Shown: in pieces, positions 11,260 to 22,999 of the stretch
Numbering within the stretch: position 1 is the stretch's first letter
Layout of the letters: every line of letters starts with the position of its first letter
Assembly (NCBI GenBank): GCA_018907035.1
Contig: JACCIC010000052.1
Location: 1,996,501-2,060,500 of the forward strand
Direction: 5' to 3'
DNA length: 64,000 nucleotides
Origin: Sycobia sp. Sy_11
Taxonomy: Eukaryota > Arthropoda > Insecta > Hymenoptera > Epichrysomallidae
Program-made: the position numbers and the translations under genes
Notes under the pieces: model-generated
What the model was told of the DNA's origin: nothing
Databases searched by the model: none
What the model saw: the letters and a program-made list of their open reading frames with translations, nothing else

Positions 11260-13713
11260 CTCTTGTATCTTTTGAGCTTCTTGAGCAAGGAAATTATCAA
11301 TAATTTCTTGAAAACGTTCTCTAAGTTTCATATTTTCTATATTTTCTACAGCAATTTCTTGTTGACGCCTCTGCTCTTGTAGTTTAGCAAGCTCAAGTTG
11401 TAGTTGTTCACGACGTGCTAGGATAGAATCTATAACACCGCAGAAGATATAATAATCAGTTATGTTTCATAAATTTTGCTATAAAAATTTTTACCTTTAC
11501 TAATTATTATAGTTTGAGATTCTGAAAAGTTTTCTGGCATTTCATATTCGTCAAAATGTTCTAGCTTGGGTACTTTAATTTCATCAATATCAGGTTTTAT
11601 ATCTTCAACAGTTTCTTCTATTGTAAACATTTCTTTACTGAATTCTGTGACTAATGGTCCACTATTTGTTGATTGGATATTTGCAGATTGTTCTGAATAT
11701 CCAGCTTGGATTGAATTTGAATCAGAAATTCGACTATCTACAGATAAATGACTATTTTCATCTAATTCCATAACATTAATATGAGCTTCTTCATCGTCGT
11801 CTTCACTATCACTAACTGCCTCTCCAAAAATATCATGTTCAGCTTTAAAAAAAAAAGATAGAATAAAAATACACTAATTAGATCTAAAAAATTCAATATT
11901 TGTATACTTAAAAGTATACCTTATATAATTTAGAAGTAAAATTTAACTTTATCTGAATGCAATATTACAATTTTTATTTATAATTCAATAGATAAAAATA
12001 TATAAAATTTTATTTCAAAAGAAGTAAATCAGAAGAGTTTTAATCTTACAACTTTCCTTTTCATAATAAACTAAGACTTACTTTTCAATATATAAATCAG
12101 TAAACTATTCATGTTTGATGATATAAAATATAGTATCAAACTGTTCTATTAGAATTAATGTGAAAAATTTTTATAATAATAAAAGAAATTACTGTAGTAT
12201 TTACTTTATTTATAAGTAAAGTAATTGTATTATTTAATACAAGTTATAACAATTATATGTGAACATTATAGCCATTACACATCAATCACAAATTAAGCTC
12301 AACTGAATTTTTGAATATAATAAAAATTAGTATTTTTTATGATTTTTATAATATCTGTTATTTCTAAAAATAATTATTTATGTAATCAGTAGAAAATATT
12401 TTCTGTATTAATAATTAAAATTAAAGAGCATTGCCAGAAATAGCGTGTTTATTTAAAGCAAACTAAAACATGTCAATTAAGCCTTTGGGTTTAGTTTATA
12501 ACCCGGCGAAATCCTTGTTACTCAGGTAAATTTAGCAAAAAAGTGAAAGTGAAAATAATTTGTATATACATTGGTATTTTTAAAATTCTTTACTTTTGTT
12601 GATTTTCAAATCTCTAAATGGTGGTTACTTTTGAAAATTTTCCAAAAATAAAAAATCAAGCTCATCCTAATTTTCTGGAACAAGTAATTTGATATCAAAT
12701 ATATATTCATAAATCTTTTTCTTACTTCTCTGTGGACTGTGAATAATTGGAGAAAAACAGATTATTTTTGTAATCACTCTTCATTTTTTAATTGTTTTAA
12801 ACTTACTTACCAACATCAACACTCTGAGAAGTATCAATTAAGTTTTCTCTCTTAGTTTTGACAGTTCCGCTTGATGAAACTATATTTGGTTTAGTTTGAT
12901 CTTCATCTTCACATATTACTTCCCACTTTACATTTACAGCATCATTATCGACTCTTAATAACCTTTTAACTTCTTTTTCAATTTCGGGAGCTTCTACATA
13001 TTTTTTCTTAAGCGTTTTTCTAAATCTTCTCCGTCTAACATTTTTCGTAGGAGGTGTTATCCCATGAGGCCAAAGAAATTTTTTATCCACTTTAGTAGGA
13101 TCCTTTTTCTTCTGTCTAACAGGTGATTCTTCATCAGTAGTGGTTTGATCATCTTCCTCTTTGCACAAAAGTAACTACAGCAAAATATTTATGAATAAAT
13201 GAAAGACCTATTTATATTGATTACAAATTACTTACTTGACATATATCTGCAGTTTTATAAAAGCTTTTATTATCAATTGTTTTCATAGATTCAACTATTG
13301 TTGGTAAATCTACTACCTAGATTTATTAGAATAAAAAATAATTACAATACAAAAATTTGATATTTTGAATTTAAAAAAATTTAATTTCAGATTAATAATT
13401 AAAAATCTTGTAAAATAATAAATTGTACTTTTGCATGAAGTAACCAATGGTCAAATCTAACTTCTCCATAGCGCATATCATTTTCTAATTTTATACTAAG
13501 CCTATCTTTTAAAGGTAAACCATTCCGTAGAGTCTCTCTAAGAGCTTTTGCAGGTTCCTGTTCAATAAATAATGACAATGAATATTCATTTAAGAATTAT
13601 CAAAGATAAGTCGGTTAAATAATTACCACTGGTAAACGCATTATTAATTGACTTTCCAATTCTACTTGTGGTTCTAGTCTGCTTCTTGAATCTACACTAT
13701 TATGTTTATGCAT
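11260..13713 (-). CDS. TAF7: TFIID subunit TAF7
   Basis: TAF7 is a subunit of the general transcription factor TFIID in the nucleus; it binds TAF1 and restrains its acetyltransferase activity. Six exons can be read on the minus strand: 13627-13713, 13429-13557, 13236-13316, 12811-13174, 11495-11842 and 11260-11429. GT-AG borders and phases keep one frame. The N-terminal TAFII55 domain is clear: [48 protein letters not shown], then [20 protein letters not shown] and [10 protein letters not shown], all close to human TAF7. An acidic middle ([11 protein letters not shown]) and a C-terminal coiled coil ([21 protein letters not shown]) follow, as expected. Exon 6 ends at a GTATG donor, and the last short coding piece is not located. 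Reading through gives a stop after about ten codons, so the 3' end is uncertain. The ATG at 13713 fits the family start. Confidence 0.93.
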
Positions 13714-14030
13714 GATGTAAAACCTTTAATGCATTTTTTTTCTATATAATTAAATAATTGAATCAAAATAAACTCGAAACATGATTTTATATAAATATGT
13801 AGGTATATGTTATGCGTTTTGATATATTTTATACATTAGTTTTTATTAAGGAATCTTTCGATTTAAATGAGCTAAGAGTTACTAGCTAAAAATTTTGCTT
13901 ACTCAATAGATTATGATTACACTTTTGATTTAAAATTTAAATTAAATAAGGTTCTAATTGAATTCAGTACAAAACTAATTCGTACATTCGTACATTTTGT
14001 TTACTTATAATGTTATAATTCTATTAAATA
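13714..14030. other. TAF7 upstream region
   Basis: AT-rich DNA just upstream of the TAF7 start codon, where the promoter and 5' UTR should lie. I see no convincing TATA box or other core element. Confidence 0.4.
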
Positions 14031-14275
14031 TGGAGGGTAGAGACAAAGAAGATAGACGTTTATAGAAGAACACTTCTGTACAAATCGTTGGATCCAGTCT
14101 TTAGCTAACGAAGATATACAGTTATAGCAGGTTAGAAAAGCGCAAAGCTCATAGGCACGCGGGTACCCACTGTCGGGGAGCATTGATAATTAGCAATGTT
14201 CCCCGAAATCCAGGTGGTGCTCATACAAGTACCTCAGTTCCCCGGCCGCAACCGCCATTTATGAAATTTATATGC
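14030..14275. repeat. Dispersed repeat with strong hairpin
   Basis: A GC-richer block. The part at 14035-14100 is an inverted match to about 63175-63255, sharing CTGGATCCAACGATTTGTAC and CGTCTATCTTC. The first bases, ATGGAGGGTAGAGACA, also recur at 42076. A hairpin of about 11 bp, GGGGAGCATTG pairing with CAATGTTCCCC, lies at 14176-14206. It is probably a non-autonomous element remnant; no Pol III or Sm signals were found to call it an RNA gene. Confidence 0.5.
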
Positions 14276-15435
14276 AGGATGTGCAATTCTAATAATGAAT
14301 AAATTCTGCAAAAATAGCTCTTGTATAATCCAAGTAATATGGAATAAAAAAAATTATGTAATTATTAAAACGTGAATGTATTATCTTCACTGTTATTAAT
14401 ATCTACTTTGTAAACAGTATATTACATGTCTCTGATGAAAATGGGTTGTTAACATTAATTTAAATTCTTTGAAAATTTTTTTATTTGCCTTGACGCTTTT
14501 TATTCTGAAATTTTATATTAAAATTTATCCAAAAATAATTCAAATAATGAAATTTAATTTTTTAAATTAATTTTTGTTTTCATAAACTTGCAAGAAAATT
14601 TTAACAGTCTATTAAAATAAAATTAATTACAGTCACTCAATTTTATTAATTTAAGTATGATTAAATAATTTTTAATTAAAAATTTTAGAATTATGATGAT
14701 GAAAGAAATTTTTAATGAATTGGAATTAACTTTATTAATACATTTTCAAGAGGGATAATATATAATCTTTCGTTTCTTATATATATACATGTAATGCATA
14801 TAAATCAGCTGTTGTCAAATTATTAATGTATAGTGAAGTATCTATTGTAGCATTTGCATAGTATTTTAGAAAAGTATTTTATTTTAATTATTCGTAGCAT
14901 ATTATTTCTGATACGTAATAAATTTATTCAATATAATATAAGAATAAATCATACCTGTCCGTCAACTCTGTGCTTATAATAATTGCCGAAACTCAAAAAA
15001 AGGATCCAATTTGATTGTTTCATCGATTCCCGAAAAATACCAAAAAGTTAGTTTTATTTTATAATGTTAAAAAAATTACGTATTGTTTCAAATATCATTC
15101 GAATTCGCTCAAAGTTTATCTGGATAAAATATTTCTAACGTTTCTCCTATATTTTTTCTACAAACATGTGCGAATTGCCAACATTTTTTAAATATCAAGT
15201 TGTTTTCATAAAATTCTAGATAAGGAAGCGTGTAATAAAAGCATAAATTGTCGGGATCATAATAAACCCGGAACAGGTTTAATTATTACATAATAGTAAG
15301 AAAAGCCTTTTTTTCTATTTTATCAATAGTTTGCAAATTATTAATTGTATCAAAAACTGTTAACTGTTTCCTATAAGTTGTGCAGGTCATAATTCTGAAC
15401 ATAGGTAAGTACTTTAATTTAATTAATTAAATTAT
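14276..15435. other. AT-rich intergenic DNA, no gene seen
   Basis: No exon-like or repeat structure is recognised in this stretch. Confidence 0.55.
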
Positions 15436-15439
15436 TCAA

Positions 15440-15443
15440 TTTA

Positions 15444-15499
<56 letters not shown>

Positions 15500-15504
15500 A
15501 TGTA

Positions 15505-15558
<54 letters not shown>
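15440..15558. repeat. (CT)n and (TA)n microsatellites
   Basis: A CT run at about 15443-15496 is followed by a TA run at about 15509-15558 that touches the left end of the mariner at 15559. The TA run supplied the TA target. Confidence 0.95.
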
Positions 15559-15562
<4 letters not shown>

Positions 15563-16844
15563 GAGTGTGAATAAGTCTTTCCCGTTTTTTGTAAGAGATG
15601 GCGCCACCAATACTGTGCGAGTATTCAATGGTTACATATGTCATAATCAAAGCTTATTCATATGTCAACAATTCCATACTAACACATTAGTTAAAATTTT
15701 TTCGCATCATAAATTTTTGATATCGTGAAAATGGCGAAATTTGAGCCGAGTCGACGTCATTTGCGGGAAGTTTAACTTTATTGGTTCAATTTGAAGAAAT
15801 CTGCTGCCGAGACGCATCGATTGCTTCAGGAGGCTTATGGAGAAGGTTGTGTCGATGATTCAAGTGTTCACGGATGGTTTCGACGCTTCAAAAGCGGTGA
15901 TTTCGACGTGGAAGACAAGGAGCGTTCCGGGCGGCCGCAAATCTTTGAAGATCGATAATTGGCGACTTTGCTTGATGAAGATTCTTGTCAAACGCAAGAA
16001 GAACTTGCTGAAGCATTGGGAGTTGACCGAACAACCATTTCCAAGCGTTTGAAAGCCATGGGAATGATCCAAAAGCAAGGAAATTGGGTGTCGTACGAAC
16101 TGAAGCTGAGAGACGTCGAACGGCGTTTTTTCACTTGCGAACAGCTGCTTCAGCGACATAAAAGAAAGGGTTTTCTGCATCGTATCGTGACTGGCGATGA
16201 AAAGTGGATACATTACGATAATCCGAAGCGAAGAAAATCATGGCGACTACCCGGCCATGCATCATCATCGACGGCCAAGCCAAATATTCATGGCGCCAAG
16301 CTCATGCTCTGTATATGGTGGGACCAGCTAGGTGTGGTTTACTATGAGCTTCTGAAACCGAATGAAAGGATCACAGGCGAGGTCTATCGACGACAATTGA
16401 TGCGTTTGAGCCGCGCACTGCGAGAAAAACGGCCACAATACTCCGACAGGCACGACAAAGTTATTTTGCAACATGACAATGCTCGCCCACATGTTGCACC
16501 GCCGGTGAAAACATACTTAGAAACGCTCAAATGGGAAGTCCTACCCCACCCGCCGTATAGTCCAGACGTTGCTCCGTCTGATTACCATCTCTTCAGATCG
16601 ATGACGCATGGCCTGGCTAACCAGCACTTCCATTCCTACGAGGAAGCCAAAAAATGGGTGGATGACTGGATAGAGGCCAAACCGGTCGAATTTTTTCGCA
16701 ACGCGATTCGTATGTTGCCAGAAAGATGGGAAAAAGTTGTAGCTAGCGATGGCCAATACTTTCAATAATTCATTTGTAACCATTTTTTCACAATAAAGGC
16801 TCAAAATTTGAAAAAAAACGGGAAAGACTTATTCACATACCTGA
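15559..16844 (+). mobile_element. Full-length mariner, copy 1
   Basis: It is 1286 bp, bounded by inverted repeats (TTAGGAGTGTGAATAAGTC at the left, TCAGGTATGTGAATAAGTC read inward from the right) and flanked by TA at 15557-15558 and 16845-16846. It has the same length as, and is very close to, the copy at 46964-48249, which lies in the opposite orientation. Both are recent insertions of one family. Confidence 0.95.
15731..16768 (+). pseudogene. mariner transposase with two nonsense codons
   Basis: The frame is 345 codons from the ATG at 15731 to the TAA at 16768, the usual mariner length. The N-terminal HTH region is followed by the DD34D catalytic core: Asp in TGDEKW, Asp in HDNARPH, and Asp in APSDYHLF, with exactly 34 residues between the last two. 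Two in-frame stops break it: TAA at 15773-15775 (codon 15, Ser in the sister copy) and TAA at 15956-15958 (codon 76, Glu in the sister copy). The rest is open. It would cut and paste the element at TA sites if intact. The ORF from 15959 alone lacks much of the DNA-binding domain. Confidence 0.93.
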
Positions 16845-16846
16845 TA

Positions 16847-17218
16847 TATAATACGCATAATGCAACATTACCTCTCCCCAATGAATCGAAAGCCATTTAT
16901 AATCTTCAATAAACATTAAATTTATAGATGAGAATAAAAAGTGAAGAATTATTTAGACTATTGAAATTGAAAATTTTAATTTAATTATTTCGTTGCTAAA
17001 AAATGTCATATTTATGACTTCAGAATAGCTTTTTATGATGATTCCATAAAATGCTAAAAAGATGTTGGAAAAAGTGTTTCATCATATCTTGAAATGAATA
17101 TACTTTATAAAATTGACTTATTTTACATGTAAGATGAATTACAATAAATATAAATAAAATATTTGTATTTATTGTAATTAATATACATGAATGTATATAT
17201 ATATATATATATAGATAT

Positions 17219-17263
<45 letters not shown>

Positions 17264-17860
17264 TTAGTTATATATGCAGTATAAAAAACAGGGAAGTATT
17301 ATCTGATATAATGATCAGTAACCATATACTTATCATTTTATTTAATATTCTATTGATAATCATTTATTCACATTGAAAAAGAACTTTCATTGTGAATATT
17401 AAAATAATTTAAATAAATCTAAATAGTTCTAGATGCAAGAGAAACATAATAATGTATATAAATAAAATAATAAATATACATAATTACATCGCACAACCTC
17501 AAAATCACAACTTCAGGATGATTTTTTAGATGTGTAATGTAAAGTATTGTGCAACACTAGTGAAGAATTTAATTATTTCCCTCTTGAGACTTACCTCTCT
17601 CGCTTTGTTGGAGTGCGGTATGTCTCACAAGGTAAATAATCAATTTCCAGACTAGGAATAAAATTTACTCCTTATTAAAATTTGCTTCCACATTAACTAC
17701 TTTTTATTTAATTAAATATTATATCAAATTAGATTATTATTTAAGCAACACTGTATCTTTAATATAGATATTAAAGACAACACGTATACATTCATTTTAA
17801 CGAGTGTGTAGGACACACTGCTCTATACATACACATGACATGAATTCATACGAGTCCTGA
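16847..17860. other. AT-rich intergenic DNA with (TA)n tract
   Basis: A long TA run occupies about 17193-17259. Nothing else is recognised. Confidence 0.6.
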
Positions 17861-17954
17861 AAAAAACTACTGACTGCCCTGTAACCTTTTCTGCTTTTAC
17901 GCATAAACGACGGATCATATGCTGATGCAGGCTGATATTCGCTGTATAATGATA

Positions 17955-18190
17955 ATAATGATGTGTTGTAGACCATAGTGCTGCCATCTGACGGACTTCT
18001 TGGTACTACGATTTTTTGTTACCTATTAACAGAGATGAACCGAGGTTGCCAGGGCCCATGTAAATCAATGGTTCCAAAATTGGCGCCACAGCCTACAGTG
18101 GTAGGTGCCCGAACAAGGTCCGTCTGCAATGTCGATTATCGGTAATTGCAGTGCACTCCTGAAAAATGTCCGAATAGAAAATAATAGAAA
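17955..18190 (+). repeat. Dispersed repeat family R2, plus copy
   Basis: The stretch containing GAGATGAACCGAGGTTGCCA, CATGTAAATCAATGGTTCC and CAATGTCGATTATCGG recurs inverted at about 60355-60510 and, more diverged, at 60855-60995. It has no coding capacity. The Gypsy element begins 14 bases after its end, so the Gypsy insertion probably went into or beside this repeat. Confidence 0.75.
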
Positions 18191-18207
18191 TAACACATCT
18201 AAACAAT

Positions 18208-18541
18208 TGTGGAGATTGCATCCTCCACATAACCACGCTACGAGCGCCCTCACCACCGAAAGTGGGGGTAGCGGAGGCAGCGAAGCGCATCCGCGCTATA
18301 GTAGATTTAGTCTAGTCGTGTAGCTGCCAGAGAGCACACGTACGTTTTGCATGTATTTGTAATAAAGTCTTATATATATCAAAACGTAGACTCGTTTCTG
18401 TTCGGCATCCAAGTATCCAAACCGATCTTAGTTATCCTTAATTTAATACTTGCGTATGTTCGGGCGAGGATTAGCCGCTCAACGGAGTCAAGCGGTGGAG
18501 GTGGCATTTATTAAAATACATAAATGGACACAAACCCGACA
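18208..18541 (+). repeat. Gypsy 5' LTR
   Basis: It starts TGTGGAGATTGCATCC and ends ATGGACACAAACCCGACA. An AATAAA polyadenylation signal lies near 18360. The next bases, TTGGTGACC, are in the position of a tRNA primer-binding site. Confidence 0.92.
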
Positions 18542-18560
18542 TTGGTGACCTGACATTGCC
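18542..18560 (+). other. Putative primer-binding site
   Basis: TTGGTGACCTGACATTGCC directly follows the 5' LTR. The TGGTGACC start is common in invertebrate Gypsy elements. The tRNA it pairs with was not determined. Confidence 0.5.
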
Positions 18561-18984
18561 GAACAATATAATTTTTTCGTAAAAATTTTAACGCGTGTAA
18601 AAGTTCGACGTTCATGAAAATTTCGTGCAACCTTCTGATCAAAAAAATGAATATTTTCTCTAAAAGTGCAGTGAAAAGGAAAACTGTCTCTTTCCGCTCT
18701 CCCTTCCCGAACAAAGGACTTAGAATTAGAATTAGAATTGTATTTATAAGAGCCTAAGGACTCGTGGTCCTTCATAGGCCAGCATAGCAATATTACAATA
18801 ATAGTCAAGCTATATATCATTACACAAATTAGTCATAATTTCAATATTACATATATAACAACATTTTCTAACAATATAAATATAAAAATATAATAATATA
18901 ATAGGATAAAAATAAAATATAATAACAGAAAAAAAACAAATAATAATAATAATAATATTAACATTACTTAGGAGGTGCTTATGT

Positions 18985-21325
18985 GTATCATAAATCAATT
19001 ACTAAGATAACGTTCTCTATAGAATCGAATCAGCGCAGGCTTAAAAGCAGAGGTCTTAGAGGAAGATCTTATATGTGCTGGTATCTCATTCCACAAACGT
19101 GAAGCAGAAATGGTGAACGAGAACATATTGCGTGATAATCGGGCCCTATTAATAAATAGGTCAATGTCAATATCATGGAGCGAAGCTAAACTGATACTTT
19201 TTTTTTAATTTTAGCTTATTATAAATATAAAGTAGTTCACCGTGTCTCAGTACAGATGCCAGTAGCATAACGGTAAGGTACTCTCTATGTAAATTATATG
19301 GTAAAATTCCTAAGGTCCTGTAAGCGAAGGAAATATGATCGGATTTTTTAAGGTCTAAAGCGAACCGAATTGCAGCGTTATTACAGCTAATGGAGCATCA
19401 TTAATAAATAGAGAGAACAACGATGGGGCAAGTAAGATACCTTGCGGAACCTCAGACGTGCGAGTCATCATAGAGGAATTTTCACCTATAGTTGAGCTTA
19501 CGTATTTTTTCCTATTAGATAAAAATGAGGCAATCCAGTTAAGCAAAGCATCAGAAAAACCAAACTGTTCCAGTTCTCTGCATAATAACGTTATATTCAC
19601 CAAGTCAAAAGCTCGACAAAAGTCAATCGCAACCAAGAGTACAACTTCTTTGATATCGGAGGCTTGGCGAATATCATCACAAATTTTTAAAAGAGCTGTT
19701 TGTGCGCTATGTCGTTTTCTAAAACTCGACTGGTAGTTGTCTAGTATCTTATTTTCGGTGATAAACCCGGAACTTTGCTTATATGCAACACGTTATAGAA
19801 TTTTTGATGTAGCGCAGAGTATGCTAATCGGTCTATAATGACTCATTTTACGTGGCGGTTGACATTTAGGTATTGGAATAACCTTTGCAATTTTCCAAGT
19901 AGTTGGGAATATTCCTGATTGTAAGGAAGAATTATAGATATTTACAAGTGTGGGTAAAATTATTGGCAGACTTTGTTTAAGATAATTTATTGGGATGTTA
20001 TCAATCCCATGAGCATTAGAATGCATAGTAAGAATAGCTTCGACAACTTCTATCGGTTCAATGTGGCAAAAAAAGAATCGAATATCTGGGAATATTCTCA
20101 CAGTGAGTCTTTGATCAGAGAGTGCACTAACCTGATTATCAGCAATGAAAAACTTGTTAAGATCGTCAAGACTAGTAGGAAGTGGAAATGTTTGCTTAAC
20201 CTTAGATGTAACACCCATTTTATTAATTAATTTCCATACTTCTGTAATTTCTATTACTTCTAGCTGTTAGCAACGTATTTGCGTAGTAATGTGAGAGTGC
20301 ATTACGAGTAGCCGTTTTTACTTTATTATGTAGAGTCTTGTACGGAGAAAGGTCAGTGAGGTGGTTAAATTTCCTGTACCAAGTCCATGCTCTATTTCTG
20401 GATTTAATAAGTTTTTGAATATCATGAGTTAACAACGGAGTGGATTTGCGAGTTTTTCGAGTGATGGTGGCATAGGGAGCATGAATATCATATATAGAAT
20501 TTAGGAAATTATAGAAAAGCGAAACTTTCTCATTTACATAATTAGAGTGATCAATGGTACTCCACTCAATATGACTAAGGTCCTTTAAAAAGGCATTAAT
20601 TTCAAAATGACGAAATTGACGAAAGGTAGATTTTGTTATAGATGTTTGTGGAACCGGAAGAGATATGTCACACAGAAGTGCATCATGTTCAGAGATGTTT
20701 AGAACATAAGTCTGGTTGGAATAAATAACCTTTGAAGGATCGCTAATACAAATGTAATCTATTGTGGACGAAGTTCCAACGTGATGAGTAGGTTTGAAGG
20801 CAATCGGATTCAATTTACATACAGTGAAAAAAATTTTTAAGATAGTGCGCGGAGTAGAAGTGACTGTCCAATTAATATTAAAATCGCCTACCAGTATGCA
20901 AAAGTCGTAAGCTACATTGCAATTTAGAAATGCCTCTTCAATGTCACTCCAAAAGACACATTTAGGGGGATTATAAACTATAAAAAAAAGGACTTTTAAA
21001 TTGCCGACATATAAAATACAAATAAGAAATTCAAGCCTTTTAATATATATTTCAGACTTTTGTGCATAGCCTATAATCCTTGTCAAAATTGAATGATGTA
21101 CAAGGATAGCAACCCCTCCTCCACCTTTGCTGATTCGATCAACGCGATAAAAATTATAATATGGAATATCGAAAAAGCTCGATGCTCGTCAGGGTTTAAG
21201 CCAAGATTCACTAATAGCTAAAACATGAGGTTTCTTATCACTAAGTAAAGATATAATGTCCGAAAAATGTGCTTCGAAGGATTGCGCATTGATATGAACA
21301 ATGCGCAGATTAACATCATTTATAT
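18985..21325 (-). pseudogene. LINE ORF2 (endonuclease-reverse transcriptase), broken
   Basis: The AP endonuclease begins near 21325 (RIVHINAQSFEAHFSD, LAISESWLKP) and is followed by a TGA. It then passes a frame change near 21086, with GDFNINW and SEHDALLCD as its later motifs. RT follows from about 20218: HGIDNIPINYLKQ, WKIAKVIPIPK, HYRPISILC, VAIDFCRAFD and SEVPQGILLAPSLF. The frame then jumps from LFINDAPL into the C-terminal region, so the FADD catalytic box is missing. The tail, with DHISFAYRTLGILPYNLHR and SFTISASRLWNEIPAHIRSS, matches the style of CR1/L2-group LINEs. The intact protein would nick DNA and reverse-transcribe its RNA at the target. Confidence 0.85.
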
Positions 21326-21327
21326 TA

Positions 21328-22539
21328 TTATAAGTCATAATTTATCCAAGCAATTTTACGCTCAATTTTTCTACGAAGAATCGGACATTTGAATCTATCA
21401 TTGGCCGCGTGAGAGCATGTTTTAGTCGGATTCATCTCGAAACAATTAATACATTTTAAATTTTCTTTGTTTTTACAAGATTGCGGAGTGTGTTCATTGA
21501 TACAGTATACATAAGAAATTTTTTTATTACAATTAATAGCTATGTGACCAAAGCCGTTGCACTTAAAGCATTGTAACACAGACACATGGTCCTCAATACT
21601 ACAAGCAATCCATTTTATATTTAATTTTCCTTTGTTTAATAACGATAGTCTATGCGAAGGCGTAGTTTCTATAATACAAGAGCGATGTTTTTTATTATGA
21701 GCTGGATAAATATAAACAATTTTTACTTCGTCAATCGGAGCTCCATTTAAATTTTTTTCATGTATGCAATGAGATATATCATCTTTATCCAGCACGACAG
21801 GTATGCAGTGTACTATTAAGCGAGGGTTTTGTTTAACATTTGTTTTTATTTCAAGACCAGCAGTAGAAAGTTCGGAGCAATTTGCAAGTGCCGCCGCGTT
21901 ATAACGATCCCCTTCGATAACAACAGAGTTTTTCGGACTCACACTAATGCATTTAACTTGCAATTTGAATTTAGCAAGGTCAATTGTTTTCATTACTATT
22001 TCTTTAGTAGTATTAGAAGAAGTTAAAAATTTTGCTGAACTTTCTGGCGGACCTATAATAATGCGATCGTTGTTATTTATCGGAATGGTTTTATTATTAC
22101 TGAAACGTACACGGTTAGATAACTTGCTAACATGAGAAAACGAATCATGTTTATTTCATTTGACAGCGTTAGCGTACGCTGTGCGGAGGTCACTCGTAGT
22201 AGGTTCAGCAGTAGCCGATTTAATAGCATTAATGCTTTCAAATTTATCCGATATTGAGGACTTAAATTCACGCACACATTGTTGTCTTTCAAGTAAACGT
22301 AAATAAGCGTTGGTGAGAGAATTATAAACACTGGACATTTCTATTACCGCATCACGTAATAAGTCCTTTAATTCTGTCGATTTTTCTTTCGAGAGACGTT
22401 CTAAAAGCGTGCGTTGCACTTCTTTCAATTTTAATTCTAAATAATTTACCTCGATTATTGTAAGTGGAGGGGGGCATCGAATAAGTCGTAGTTTGTTGAT
22501 TTCTACCACTACTACTTTCATTTGAACTGTCCGAGTCAA
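21328..22539 (-). pseudogene. LINE ORF1 with CCHC zinc knuckles
   Basis: Two frames cover it: 22539-22156, a helical N-terminal part, and 21993-21328. The second has CFKCNGFGHIAINC followed by further Cys/His pairs (CINEHTPQSC, CINCFEMNPTKTCSHAANDRFKC). This is the gag-like RNA-binding layout of LINE ORF1 proteins. The two parts are in different frames, so at least one frameshift is present. Confidence 0.78.
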
Positions 22540-22999
22540 TGCCGATTTAACTCTCTGCTGAGGGAAGCCGTATCAGCTGATGTTATTCGTTTCTTACGAA
22601 TCATAATTTATTATATTAACTATAGATGGCAGTATGATCGACACGAAAATTTTATGTAGTCGTTATTGCCAAAACAAATATTAATTAAAATAATATAATT
22701 TTTATGGGCACAAATTAAAAATCACAAAAAAAACGTAGTTTAATACACACAAACAATTTGCAGTTATCGTTGAACTTAATAGTCGGCGTCGAAGTCGTCT
22801 TTGTAGTTGCTTTAGTTTTTTATGTGATGCTTTCAATATGGCGAGCAAGTAAGCGTCTTGTCGTCTATCTTAGGAAGCAGGTAGAATTTGATCATGGAGG
22901 CTTTTAATATGAAGCCAAACTATTTAATCTACTATAAGCCCTGAGCAGCCAATGATCTATCCATCTGCAATAATTGATCTCCCAAAAAAAGATGTTGAA

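Larger units (their letters stand above)
18720..22850 (-). mobile_element. Non-LTR retrotransposon (CR1/L2-like) nested in Gypsy
   Basis: It lies opposite to the Gypsy element and splits its leader. The 3' end, on the left, is three to four copies of an AATTCT hexamer at 18720-18738, a common LINE tail style. Reading leftward it has ORF1 with zinc knuckles (22539-21328) and ORF2 with an AP-type endonuclease, RT and a C-terminal region (about 21325-18985). The 5' edge near 22850 is a guess, based on where Gypsy-like GC-rich sequence resumes after about 23000. Stops, a frameshift and an internal deletion show it is dead. Confidence 0.85.

Noticed and set aside
16541..16804. 87-residue ORF antisense to mariner (also at 47004-47267)
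   Set aside because: It is the reverse strand of the transposase, open in both copies only because the sense frame is conserved.
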